In this document: positions 25,745 through 34,095 of the stretch, in pieces | How the letters are laid out: every line of letters starts with the position of its first letter | How positions within the stretch are numbered: the first letter of the stretch is position 1 | Assembly: GCA_004297945.1 (NCBI GenBank) | Contig: SCRC01000107.1 | Location: 1-57,849, forward strand | From: Candidimonas sp. | Lineage (GTDB): Bacteria; Pseudomonadota; Gammaproteobacteria; Burkholderiales; Burkholderiaceae_B | Reading direction: 5' to 3' | DNA length: 57,849 nt | Notes under the pieces: generated by a model | What the model saw: only the letters and a program-made list of their open reading frames with translations | Told to the model about the DNA's origin: nothing | The model's database searches: none | Made by a program: the position numbers and the translations under genes

Positions 25745-27499
25745 ATGCGTGTGAATATCCTTAGTGCGTCATTTAACGCGTCGGCGTGGCGGCTTCTGCC
25801 CAATCGCTGGGATTTCATCGCCTTTCCGCTCATCCTGTGCCTGATTGCAATGGGGGTGGTGGGTTATCACCAGACCATGGCGCCGATCTCGGTGCTCAAA
25901 GCCCAGGCGATATCGCTCGACCCCTCGATGCTGCCCGGGTATGCGCTGCGCACCACTTTGCGCATGCTTGCGGCCATGGTCGCCTCGTTGCTGTTTACGC
26001 TGGTTTATGGGACGCTGGCCGCCAAGAGCCGGCGCGCCGAAAAGGTGCTGGTGCCCATTCTGGATATCCTGCAGTCGGTGCCTGTGCTGGGCTATATCTC
26101 GTTTACCGTCACGTTTTTCCTGGCCCTCTTCCCTGGCCGTGTCGTAGGCGCCGAATGTGCGGCCATCTTCGCTATCTTCACCAGCCAGGCATGGAACATG
26201 ACGTTCAGCTTCTACCAGTCGCTGCGCACGGTGCCACGCGATTTGCTGGAGATGTCGCGCAGCTTTCATCTGACAGCCTGGCAGCGATTCTGGAAGCTTG
26301 AAGTGCCATTTTCGCTTCCCGGGCTGATCTGGAACATGATGATGTCCATGTCGGGCGGCTGGTTTTTTGTGGTGGCATCGGAAGCCATTACAGTCGGCAA
26401 TAACACGATTGCGCTGCCTGGAATCGGCTCTTATCTGGCCGCCGCTATTGATCAGCGCAATCTCCAGAGTGTGGGCTACGTCATCCTTGTCATGGCGCTG
26501 GTTATTCTGGCTTACGATCAATTGCTGTTCCGCCCGCTGGTAGCGTGGGCCGACAAGTTCCGCATGGAAAACACCATGTCGGCCAGCGAACCTCAGTCCT
26601 GGCTGCTCGACCTGATTCGGCGCACCCGCCTGATTTCGCGCTTGCTCAAGCCCATCGGACAGGTGCTGGCGAGGCTGGCACGCATTCCGACACGTTTACC
26701 GGCCCTTTTGGCAAGCCCCAAAGCCGCCTCCATGCACGGGGAACGCAAACCCTCAAAAGTGATAGACGCCATCTGGGCCCTGCTGGTTCTGTGTCTGACC
26801 GCCTATCTCATGTTCCGCGTAATCGCGTACGTGCGCACCGGCGTGGGCCTGCCCGAAGTGGGGCAGGTTTTCCTACTGGGTCTGCTGACCTTGACGCGCG
26901 TGATGGTGCTGATCGCCATCGCATCCCTTATCTGGGTGCCGCTGGGCGTGATGATAGGCCTGCGCCCCGCGCTGGCCGCCAAAGTCCAGCCCATTGCACA
27001 GTTTCTGGCGGCCTTCCCGGCCAACCTGCTGTTTCCGGCGTTTGTGGTCGTCATCGTAAAATTCAATCTGAACGCCGATATTTGGCTGTCGCCGCTGATT
27101 ATTCTGGGCACCCAGTGGTATATCCTGTTCAACGTTATAGCCGGCGCCACGGCATTTCCCAACGATTTCAAGGAAGCAGCGGCCAACTTCCGCATTCGCG
27201 GCTGGCAGTGGTGGAAAAAAATCATCCTGCCCGGGATATTTCCGTATTACATCACGGGTGCCATTACGGCCTCGGGCGGGGCATGGAACGCGAGCATCGT
27301 TTCGGAATACGTATCATGGGGCAGTGACCGCGTCACCGCCCACGGTCTGGGCGCCTATATCGCCCAAAATACGGCCGCTGGTGATTTCCCGAAAATCATT
27401 CTCGGCGTGGCCGTCATGTCGCTCTTTGTGACCCTGTTCAACCGCCTGCTGTGGCGCCCCCTGTATGCCTACGCCGATACCAAGCTGCGCATGGATTAA
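25745..27499 (+). CDS. Fused two-domain ABC transporter permease (nitrate/sulfonate/taurine-like)
   Basis: A 584-residue inner-membrane protein made of two permease domains in tandem. Each has a docking loop: LEMSRSFHLTAWQRFWKLEVPFSLP near residue 185, and FKEAAANFRIRGWQWWKKIILPG near 490. A charged, Pro-rich linker joins them at about 290-340. I chose the ATG at 25745 because GGAG is 7 bases upstream; the frame extends 20 codons further, into the divergent flavoprotein start. The ATPase gene follows 60 bases later. No binding protein is nearby, so the substrate is unknown. Confidence 0.87.
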   Translation: MRVNILSASFNASAWRLLPNRWDFIAFPLILCLIAMGVVGYHQTMAPISVLKAQAISLDPSMLPGYALRTTLRMLAAMVASLLFTLVYGTLAAKSRRAEKVLVPILDILQSVPVLGYISFTVTFFLALFPGRVVGAECAAIFAIFTSQAWNMTFSFYQSLRTVPRDLLEMSRSFHLTAWQRFWKLEVPFSLPGLIWNMMMSMSGGWFFVVASEAITVGNNTIALPGIGSYLAAAIDQRNLQSVGYVILVMALVILAYDQLLFRPLVAWADKFRMENTMSASEPQSWLLDLIRRTRLISRLLKPIGQVLARLARIPTRLPALLASPKAASMHGERKPSKVIDAIWALLVLCLTAYLMFRVIAYVRTGVGLPEVGQVFLLGLLTLTRVMVLIAIASLIWVPLGVMIGLRPALAAKVQPIAQFLAAFPANLLFPAFVVVIVKFNLNADIWLSPLIILGTQWYILFNVIAGATAFPNDFKEAAANFRIRGWQWWKKIILPGIFPYYITGAITASGGAWNASIVSEYVSWGSDRVTAHGLGAYIAQNTAAGDFPKIILGVAVMSLFVTLFNRLLWRPLYAYADTKLRMD

Positions 27500-27559
27500 G
27501 CGGATGGCCCAGGCCCGCTGTAATTTCTCTACCTTGAACGCTTACTGAAGAATCTTGCC

Positions 27560-28864
27560 ATGCAAAATCCGGAAAACGTCGCAGCCAACGAAATATTACG
27601 TGTCGAACATATTCGACGCGGCTTTACCAAGTCGCAGGATGAGCTGTTAGTACTCGATGATGTGAATCTGGTCCTTAGCGAAAACGAAATCGTAGGGTTG
27701 CTGGGGCGTTCGGGCTCAGGAAAATCGACCTTGCTGCGCATCATCGCCGGCCTGATCAAGCCCACCGGCGGCACGGTCACATATAGAGGCGAATCGCTGC
27801 AAGGCCCGGCCGAAGGCGTCGCCATGGTCTTCCAGACCTTTGCGCTATTCCCGTGGCTGACGGTGCTGCAAAATGTGGAAGCCGGCCTGGAAGCGCTGGG
27901 CGTCAATCCGCAGGAACGCCGCAAGCGGGCGCTTGCGGCAATTGACCTGATCGGCCTGGACGGGTTCGAAAACGCCTATCCGCGAGAGCTGTCTGGCGGG
28001 ATGCGCCAGCGCGTGGGCTTCGCGCGGGCCCTGGTGGTCGACCCGACCCTGCTGCTCATGGACGAGCCGTTTTCCGCCCTGGATGTGCTGACCGCTGAAA
28101 CCTTGCGTACCGACCTGCTTGATCTTTGGATCGAGGGGCAACTGAAGATCAAATCCGTGCTGATCGTCACCCACAACATTGAAGAAGCGGTATTCATGTG
28201 CGACCGGATATTGGTCTTGTCATCCAACCCGGGGCGCGTCGTGGCCGAAATCAAGGTGCCTTTTGCGCATCCCCGCAATCGCCTGGACCCGGCGTTTCGT
28301 CGGCTGGTCGACGATATTTACGCTCAGATGACGGCCCGCGCAACCACGGGCGGCATCCACAAGGAACTGGAACTGGGCGCATGGCTGCCGCAGGTTTCGA
28401 CCAATCTGATGGCCGGTCTGGTCGAAACCTTGGCCATGGCGCCCTATAACGGCAAGGCCGATCTGCCCGAAATCGCCCGTACCTTGCACCTTGAAGTGGA
28501 CGACCTGTTTCCAGTCTCTGAAATGCTGCAGCACCTGGGGTTCGCCGACATGCGCGAAGGCGATATTTTGCTGACCCCGGCGGGCAAGCTGTTTGCCGAC
28601 GGCGATACCCAGGAACGCAAGCTTATGTTTGCCGAGCATCTGGTGCGCTCAGTGCCCATGGCGGCGCGGATCCGCCAGGTGCTTAACGAGCGGCCCGGGC
28701 ACCGCGCGCCGCGGGTGCGTTTTGAACAGGAGCTGGAAGATTTTCTATCCGATAGCGCTGCGGAAGAAACACTCGATGCCGTTATCAACTGGGGGCGCTA
28801 TGCAGAAATCTTCTCCTACGACGACCAGGCGGAGACCTTCAGCCTGGAAGATATCGAATCCTGA
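27560..28864 (+). CDS. ABC transporter ATP-binding protein with AAA-associated C-terminal domain
   Basis: A 434-residue ATPase. The N-terminal 250 residues are a nitrate/taurine-type subunit (Walker A GRSGSGKST, signature LSGGMRQRVGFARA, Walker [14 protein letters not shown]-loop VTHNIEEAV). The C-terminal 170 residues, from about 265 (LVETLAMAPYNGKADLPEIA), match the AAA-associated domain that a subset of these ATPases carry. That domain probably senses a ligand or regulates activity. It pairs with the upstream fused permease. Confidence 0.87.
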   Translation: MQNPENVAANEILRVEHIRRGFTKSQDELLVLDDVNLVLSENEIVGLLGRSGSGKSTLLRIIAGLIKPTGGTVTYRGESLQGPAEGVAMVFQTFALFPWLTVLQNVEAGLEALGVNPQERRKRALAAIDLIGLDGFENAYPRELSGGMRQRVGFARALVVDPTLLLMDEPFSALDVLTAETLRTDLLDLWIEGQLKIKSVLIVTHNIEEAVFMCDRILVLSSNPGRVVAEIKVPFAHPRNRLDPAFRRLVDDIYAQMTARATTGGIHKELELGAWLPQVSTNLMAGLVETLAMAPYNGKADLPEIARTLHLEVDDLFPVSEMLQHLGFADMREGDILLTPAGKLFADGDTQERKLMFAEHLVRSVPMAARIRQVLNERPGHRAPRVRFEQELEDFLSDSAAEETLDAVINWGRYAEIFSYDDQAETFSLEDIES

Positions 28865-29168
28865 CGCCCATCAGAAGGCGTCGACCTTCCATTCGTAACC
28901 GACAGCCACCTCGGCCAGCATGCCGTAGACGAACATGCCTGGTGCCACGTAAGACGAAACGCGCCCAGGATGTCTTGCTGCCCAGGCCTATGCCTGCGAC
29001 TGTGCAGTACACCAGCAGATCCCCGTACCCTTGCGCGAATGCGCATAGCCCGGTAAATACGCCAAAAAGCACGATGGTCCATGTCAGTACGCGAACACGG
29101 CCGTAATAATCGCTTAGCCAGCCAAAAACCATGCCGCTGAGATTGCCTGCGCTTGCACCTTGCAACAC
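28862..29168 (-). pseudogene. Remnant of a major facilitator superfamily transporter
   Basis: On the minus strand from 29168 there are about 60 residues of an MFS protein: GASAGNLSGMVFGWLSDYYG, the loop motif of helices 2-3, then RVRVLTWTIVLFGVFTGLC and a helix-4-like segment ending GIGLGS. After that the frame loses homology. A different frame then carries SSYVAPGMFVYGMLAEVAVG and ends VGYEWKVDAF at 28863, which I do not recognise. There is no start and no further helices. The rest of the 28865-29370 gap holds only AT-rich sequence before the next gene. Confidence 0.6.
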
Positions 29169-29370
29169 TCCTTTAACAGTTATTCAAAAGATGGCATGGA
29201 ATCGATTCGATGACGGCCTCATGGTTTAGCTATATATACTGATATTGCTTGCAAGATTTTAGTAGCCGCTTTGAGTAGGTGTAAACACCGATCATTGCCG
29301 CGTTGTGCAACAACCTTTCTACCCTATTATTCATAATGAGCCACACAACAGGCTCTGGAGGCGTTCTCTG

Positions 29371-30261
29371 ATGACTCAAAATATTGGCCTGATAGGCTTG
29401 GGCGCAATGGGCCTGGGTATGGCCGGCTCATTGCGACGCGCCGGCTATCGCGTGCATGTGTGCGACGTGCGCAGCGAAGTGGCACAAGCGTTTGCCGCTG
29501 ACGGCGGCGTAGCCTGCGCGACACCGTCGGACGTGGCGCAAGCCTGCGAGGTGCTGATCAGCGTCGTGGTGAACGCGGCGCAAACCGAAGCCGTACTGTT
29601 TGGCGAGGGCGGAGCAGCTGCAGCGCTGAAGCCGGGCAGCGTGTTCGTGATGTGCTCTACTGTTGCTCCCAACTGGTCGATCGAGCTTGAACAACGCCTG
29701 GCCGAGCGCAATCTGCTGTATCTGGATGCGCCCATTTCGGGCGGCGCAGCCAGAGCTGCGTCGGGTGAGATGACCATGATGACGGCGGGCCGCCCCGACG
29801 CATATGTCAAGGCAGGCCAGACGCTCGATGCCATGGCGGGTAAAGTCTATAAGCTGGGAGACCAGGCGGGCAACGGTAGCAAGATAAAAATAATCAACCA
29901 ATTATTGGCAGGCGTACACATCGCCGCAGCCGCCGAGGCCATGGCGTTGGGCCTGCGCGAAGGAGTCGATGCGGCCGCGCTGTACGAAGTCATTACCCAC
30001 AGCGCCGGCAACAGCTGGATGTTCGAGAATCGTATGGAGCATGTGCTGGCCGGCGACTACACATCGCGTTCAGCTGTGGACATCTTCGTCAAAGATCTGG
30101 GGTTGGTGCTCGATACTGCACGCGCCAGCAAATTCCCTCTGCCGCTGTCGGCCACAGCGCACCAAATGTTCATGCAGGCCTCCACGGCAGGCCATGCGCA
30201 CGAGGACGACTCGGCCGTGATCAAAATCTTTCCCGGGATTTCACTGCCTGCAAAGAGCTGA
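29371..30261 (+). CDS. NAD(P)-dependent beta-hydroxyacid dehydrogenase (3-hydroxyisobutyrate dehydrogenase family)
   Basis: A 296-residue enzyme. The Rossmann motif is IGLIGLGAMGLGMAGSL at the N-terminus, the substrate signature DAPISGGAARAASGEMTMM lies at about 121-139, and the catalytic Lys is in GNGSKIKIINQLL near 170. GGAGG lies upstream of the ATG at 29371; the frame extends 22 codons further without homology. Relatives reduce tartronate semialdehyde or oxidise 3-hydroxyisobutyrate or L-threonate. The specificity is not readable here, though a threonate/4-carbon-acid type is plausible. Confidence 0.87.
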   Translation: MTQNIGLIGLGAMGLGMAGSLRRAGYRVHVCDVRSEVAQAFAADGGVACATPSDVAQACEVLISVVVNAAQTEAVLFGEGGAAAALKPGSVFVMCSTVAPNWSIELEQRLAERNLLYLDAPISGGAARAASGEMTMMTAGRPDAYVKAGQTLDAMAGKVYKLGDQAGNGSKIKIINQLLAGVHIAAAAEAMALGLREGVDAAALYEVITHSAGNSWMFENRMEHVLAGDYTSRSAVDIFVKDLGLVLDTARASKFPLPLSATAHQMFMQASTAGHAHEDDSAVIKIFPGISLPAKS

Positions 30262-30328
30262 GCGGCCCTCGGCGGTGTGTACGATGAGAATATTTGCGGT
30301 GCGCGCAGGGTGATTGGTTTGCGGCCAG

Positions 30329-30452
30329 GGCAGCCACAAGGGCTGCCGCTGAGTGCCGGCCTGGTATTCGTAGCGGCACCTCTTGTGGGTGCCATTCCGA
30401 CGAAATTAAGCAACAGCTACGTTTTTATAGCAACACCCCTTGTGGGTGCTCT
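30329..30452 (+). repeat. Cluster of three short palindromic repeats
   Basis: GGCAGCC-ACAAG-GGCTGCC at 30329-30347, GGCACC-TCTTGT-GGGTGCC at 30375-30393, and a diverged TAGCAACACCCCTTGTGGGT unit at 30428-30447. The order and orientation alternate. Together they fill most of the 232-base gap between the dehydrogenase and the small gene at 30495. Confidence 0.7.
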
Positions 30453-30494
30453 GGCCGCTACAATAGCAACCACATTGCGCCACTGAGAATTTCA

Positions 30495-30767
30495 ATGAAA
30501 AAAACCGATCTGGAAAAGAACAAAGCATTAAAAATTGTGGGAAAGATGAAGCAAAGCGCAATACCGGGCCGATTTGCGGCAGAATCCAGCGTGGCTGCCG
30601 TTGATCGCCGCGAGCAGCGCAAGCTGGATCAGGCGCAAGGCCTGGTTTCATTTCCAGTCAAGCTTAAACAAACCTTGATTGAAGAAATCCGGGCACGCGC
30701 CACAGCGCAAAATCTGAGCGTTAGCGAGATTGTTGGCGAGCTGCTGGAAAAGGCCTTGAAGATCTGA
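30495..30767 (+). CDS. Small ribbon-helix-helix-like protein
   Basis: A 90-residue basic protein. The N-terminal half is Lys/Arg-rich and probably flexible. The C-terminal part reads LVSFPVKLKQTLIEEIRARA...LSVSEIVGELLEKALK, the strand-helix-helix pattern of MetJ/Arc-type DNA-binding or antitoxin proteins. No partner toxin gene is adjacent. It lies between two repeat clusters, and the ATG at 30495 is the first after the repeats. The function is unknown; an orphan antitoxin or a small DNA-binding protein are the options. Confidence 0.6.
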   Translation: MKKTDLEKNKALKIVGKMKQSAIPGRFAAESSVAAVDRREQRKLDQAQGLVSFPVKLKQTLIEEIRARATAQNLSVSEIVGELLEKALKI

Positions 30768-30777
30768 AAAAAGTAGA

Positions 30778-30796
30778 GGCAGCCCTTGTGGGTGCC
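30778..30796 (+). repeat. Short palindromic repeat between convergent genes
   Basis: GGCAGCC-CTTGT-GGGTGCC sits in the 46-base gap between the small plus-strand gene and the end of the minus-strand Liv operon. It is placed where a bidirectional terminator would be expected. Confidence 0.6.
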
Positions 30797-30813
30797 ACCC
30801 CACCACACACCCG

Positions 30814-31533
30814 CTACATTCCCAGATAAGCCTTGCGGACCTCGTCGGAGGCGGCCAGTTCGGCGGCAGTTCCTTCGATGGCGATGCGCCCGCTTTGCAT
30901 GACATACGCACGCGCCGCCACTTCCAGGGCTTGCGCCATGTTCTGCTCGACCAGCAGGACCGCCAGGCCGTGCTGCCGATTCAGTTCGGCCAGCGCATCA
31001 AACACCTGCTCGACCAATAAAGGCGACAAGCCCAGACTGGGCTCGTCGATCAGCAAAAGGCGTGGCCCGCTCATCAACGCGCGGCCTATGGCCAGCATCT
31101 GGCGCTCGCCGCCCGACATCGTGCCGGCCAATTGTTCCCGCCGTTCCTGCAGACGCGGGAAAAGCGTATAAACCTGCTGTAGACGTTGCCGGTAGACGGC
31201 TTGGTCGCGCACGATATAGGCGCCCAGGTGCAGATTTTGCTCTACGGACTGGCGTGCAAACACGCGGGCGCCCTCCGGGATCATCGCTATGCCTTTCTTG
31301 ATCAGGACGTCGGGAGGTTGCGCGGTAATATCCTGCCCCTCAAACGTCACCCGCCCGCTCTCAGGCTTGACCGACCCCACAATAGCCAGCAGAGTGCTGG
31401 ATTTACCCGCGCCGTTGGCACCCAGCAAAGCCGTTATTTCGCTGGCGCGCACTTCCAGCGATATGCCGCGCACCGCCTGCACGCCGCCGTAGGCCACATT
31501 CAGATTCTCTACCGTCAGCATCACATCAGACAC
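30814..31533 (-). CDS. ABC transporter ATP-binding protein (LivF-like), second Liv system
   Basis: A 239-residue ATPase with Walker A GANGAGKS, signature MSGGERQMLAIGRAL, Walker B LLLIDEPSLGLSP and H-loop LLVEQNM, all standard for LivF. The GTG start at 31533 overlaps the LivG-like stop by eight bases. It is the last gene of the minus-strand operon that begins with the DUF1445 gene. Confidence 0.92.
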   Translation of the reverse strand: MSDVMLTVENLNVAYGGVQAVRGISLEVRASEITALLGANGAGKSSTLLAIVGSVKPESGRVTFEGQDITAQPPDVLIKKGIAMIPEGARVFARQSVEQNLHLGAYIVRDQAVYRQRLQQVYTLFPRLQERREQLAGTMSGGERQMLAIGRALMSGPRLLLIDEPSLGLSPLLVEQVFDALAELNRQHGLAVLLVEQNMAQALEVAARAYVMQSGRIAIEGTAAELAASDEVRKAYLGM

Positions 31534-32248
31534 GGTACTTCCTTCCCAAATAGGCTTCGATCACGGCCGGATTGCGCACGATCTCCTGTGGCGGGCCCTC
31601 GGCAATCATCTGCCCGAAATTGAGCACCAGCACACGATGCGCCAGACGCATCACGACCTCGAGCACATGCTCGACAATGATCAGCGTGACCCCGGCGGCG
31701 TGAATGCCGCGCAGGATTTCGGTCAAGGCGATCACCTCATTGGGATTCAAGCCACCCGCCACCTCGTCAAGCAACAGCATCCGCGGCTCGGTGGCCAGGG
31801 CACGGGCCAGTTCCACCCGCTTCTGACCAGCCACATTCAATTCCGACGCACGCACGTCCATTCGGTCAGGCAAGCCGACCAACTCCAACACGCGTTCGGA
31901 CGCATCGCGAGCATCGCCCAGTTTAGGGTGGCGCAACAATGCACCCACCATAGTGTTTTCCAGCACCGTCATCTGGCCGAAGCTGCGCGGTATCTGGTAG
32001 GTATGCACCAAACCCATTGCCGCGATCTGTTCGGGCACCAATCCAACCGTGGATTTCCCGTTGAACGTAATGGAACCAGAGCTAGGTGCATGGTGCCCCA
32101 CCAGGCCATTGAACAGCGTGCTTTTCCCCGCGCCATTGGGACCTATGATGGCCAGGATTTCACCTGCCTCGACCGCCAGGCTGATGTCCTTGTTGGCCAC
32201 TAGGCCGCCAAAGCGCTTGGTCAGTTCCTTAACGTCCAGTAGCGCCAC
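31526..32248 (-). CDS. ABC transporter ATP-binding protein (LivG-like), second Liv system
   Basis: A 240-residue ATPase with Walker A GPNGAGKST, signature region LNVAGQKRVELARALA, Walker B MLLLDEVAGGLNP and H-loop IIVEHVLEV. The C-loop (NVAGQKR) and the DEVAGG variant of Walker B are common in LivG. Its start overlaps the LivM-like gene by 20 bases. Confidence 0.92.
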   Translation of the reverse strand: MALLDVKELTKRFGGLVANKDISLAVEAGEILAIIGPNGAGKSTLFNGLVGHHAPSSGSITFNGKSTVGLVPEQIAAMGLVHTYQIPRSFGQMTVLENTMVGALLRHPKLGDARDASERVLELVGLPDRMDVRASELNVAGQKRVELARALATEPRMLLLDEVAGGLNPNEVIALTEILRGIHAAGVTLIIVEHVLEVVMRLAHRVLVLNFGQMIAEGPPQEIVRNPAVIEAYLGRKYRV

Positions 32249-33194
32249 GCCGCCTCCTTAGTGTTACCAGACCACCCGGCAAAAACAGCGTTACCAGCAA
32301 AATGGTCAGGCCGAAGACCAGCAAACCCAGACCCAGACCCGAACTGCCCCACAACACGCGAGTGCCTTCCGACAAAGGGATCAGCAGCGCCGCACCCAGC
32401 CATGGGCCGAACAGCGAGCCGATGCCGCCCAAAGTCGCCACCAGTACGATCTGCACGGAGAGCGTCAGGTTGAACATGGAGTCGGGATCGATGAAGCCCA
32501 CATACATGGCGAAAAAGCCGCCCCATACGCCCGTAATGACCCCAGACCAGACGAAAGCCAGCATTTTGTAGCGCTCGGCCGGTACGCCCAGGCTGCGCGC
32601 CGCGCCCTCGTCGCCATTGATGGCGCGCCAGTAGTAGCCGATTTTGGAATGCACCAGAAAATAAGTGCTTAAAAAGGTTAGCAGGCCCAACAGGACGGCC
32701 ATCCAATAATAGGGGACCTTGGTGCGAAACAGCAGCATCCAGGGCGCGCTGGCAATAGGCGCCTCCAGGCCTACAGCACCACCGGCCCACGACCAGTTGG
32801 TGACCAGAATCAGGCCAATCTGCAGCAAGCCTATGGTGGCCATGGCGAAATAGTGACCGGACAGCCGCAAGGTGGGCCGCCCGACCAGATAGGCAATGGC
32901 ACCGGCGATCACGCCTCCGACGGGAATCCCGATCAATGGCGTCAGCTTCAAATGATGCAGCAACAGCAGCGTGGTGTAGCCGCCTATGCCAATGAATACG
33001 CAGTGTCCGAACGACACGCGGCCCAGAAAGCCGCCGACGAGGTTCCACGCGGCGCCAAGCGCGCCAAACATGATTACCAGCAGCAGCACCTGGATCGTGA
33101 ATGTATCCTTGACTGCCAACGGCACCAGCGCCAAAAGCACCGCCACGATGACTGCGGCCAGCAAGGGCAGCCGCGAAACCGATGATTTGCTCAT
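32229..33194 (-). CDS. ABC transporter permease (LivM-like), second Liv system
   Basis: A 321-residue inner-membrane protein. LivM landmarks are GAAWNLVGGFLGRVSFGHCV at about residue 50 and the loop INGDEGAARSLGVPAERYKM. I start at the ATG at 33194, immediately after the LivH-like stop; the frame extends 19 codons inside that gene without homology. Confidence 0.9.
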   Translation of the reverse strand: MSKSSVSRLPLLAAVIVAVLLALVPLAVKDTFTIQVLLLVIMFGALGAAWNLVGGFLGRVSFGHCVFIGIGGYTTLLLLHHLKLTPLIGIPVGGVIAGAIAYLVGRPTLRLSGHYFAMATIGLLQIGLILVTNWSWAGGAVGLEAPIASAPWMLLFRTKVPYYWMAVLLGLLTFLSTYFLVHSKIGYYWRAINGDEGAARSLGVPAERYKMLAFVWSGVITGVWGGFFAMYVGFIDPDSMFNLTLSVQIVLVATLGGIGSLFGPWLGAALLIPLSEGTRVLWGSSGLGLGLLVFGLTILLVTLFLPGGLVTLRRRRGATGR

Positions 33195-33195
33195 G

Positions 33196-34047
33196 TCACC
33201 ACCGCCCGAACAGGCCATGCGGCCGATACCAAAGCACCAGTACAAACACAATGTAGACGCTGACGGTTTTCAGTGCGGGCTCGACGAAATAGCCAGTCAT
33301 GGCCTCGATCAGGCCGATCAATATACCCGCGATGAAAGCCCCTGGCAGCGAACCGAAGCCCCCCATGCAAACGGCAACAAACGCCATCAGGCCAAACACG
33401 GTACCTACAGACGGAAACACATAGAAAAAGGTGGTGAGCAGCGCACCGGCCAGGCCCACCACGGCGCTGCCCAGCACCCACACCTGAGCGTTGACGCGAT
33501 CAGGCGAGATGCCCACCAACGCAGCAACCTGGCGATCTTCGGCCACCGCTTGCAATGCATGGCCCCAGCGGGTGCGATAGACCAGGAAAAACAAGGCTAC
33601 GATCACCACCAGCGCCACGACCCCCGTAACGACCTGCGGGCGTCCGATGGAGACGCTACCCAGGCTGACGCTGCCAGAGATGAAGGTATCAGGCAGACTG
33701 CGGTAGTCGGGCGTAAAAAATATAAAGGCTAATTGCTGCAGCACTACAGCAAGCCCGAAGGTTGCCAGAATAATGGCCATCGGCGGCCCTTTCTGCAAAC
33801 GGCGTATCACCAGCGAATAGGTCATGAAACCGACGAACCCCAACAAGCAAGCCACCAACGGCGCAGACAAGGTGGGATCAACGTGGCCCAGCGTAAAGAG
33901 CCAGTACGCGGCATACATGCCCAGCATCAGGAATTCGCCATGGGCGAAGTTCAGGACATCGGTGATCCCCCATATCAGTGCCAGGCCAACGGCTACGGCG
34001 GCATAAATCAGGCCATTGAAAAGACCGGCTGAAAGCGCTTCAAACAT
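33196..34047 (-). CDS. ABC transporter permease (LivH-like), second Liv system
   Basis: A 283-residue permease starting MFEALSAGLFNGLIYAAVAVG. LivH landmarks are GITDVLNFAHGEFLMLGMY and AVAEDRQVAALVGISPDRVN, and the protein ends LVLWYRPHGLFGR. GGAG is 6 bases before the ATG at 34047; an ATG four codons earlier lacks this spacing. Confidence 0.9.
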   Translation of the reverse strand: MFEALSAGLFNGLIYAAVAVGLALIWGITDVLNFAHGEFLMLGMYAAYWLFTLGHVDPTLSAPLVACLLGFVGFMTYSLVIRRLQKGPPMAIILATFGLAVVLQQLAFIFFTPDYRSLPDTFISGSVSLGSVSIGRPQVVTGVVALVVIVALFFLVYRTRWGHALQAVAEDRQVAALVGISPDRVNAQVWVLGSAVVGLAGALLTTFFYVFPSVGTVFGLMAFVAVCMGGFGSLPGAFIAGILIGLIEAMTGYFVEPALKTVSVYIVFVLVLWYRPHGLFGRW

Positions 34048-34095
34048 GCAGTGCTCCAATGGGCGAGCCTGCCGGCCCGCCCTGCGCTATCGGTT

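Noticed and set aside
26545-27327. A 260-codon open frame on the plus strand inside the fused permease
   Set aside because: It is in another frame of a convincing membrane protein. It is rich in Arg, His and Gly and lacks hydrophobic structure.
28862-28960. The out-of-frame tail ending VGYEWKVDAF as the C-terminus of an outer-membrane protein
   Set aside because: A terminal Phe and alternating residues suggest it, but only about 30 residues are present and no upstream strands can be read, so I did not assign it.
32221-33048. A 275-codon open frame on the minus strand inside the second LivM-like gene
   Set aside because: It is the same strand but a different frame of the permease, with an Arg/His-rich composition and no homology-like segments.
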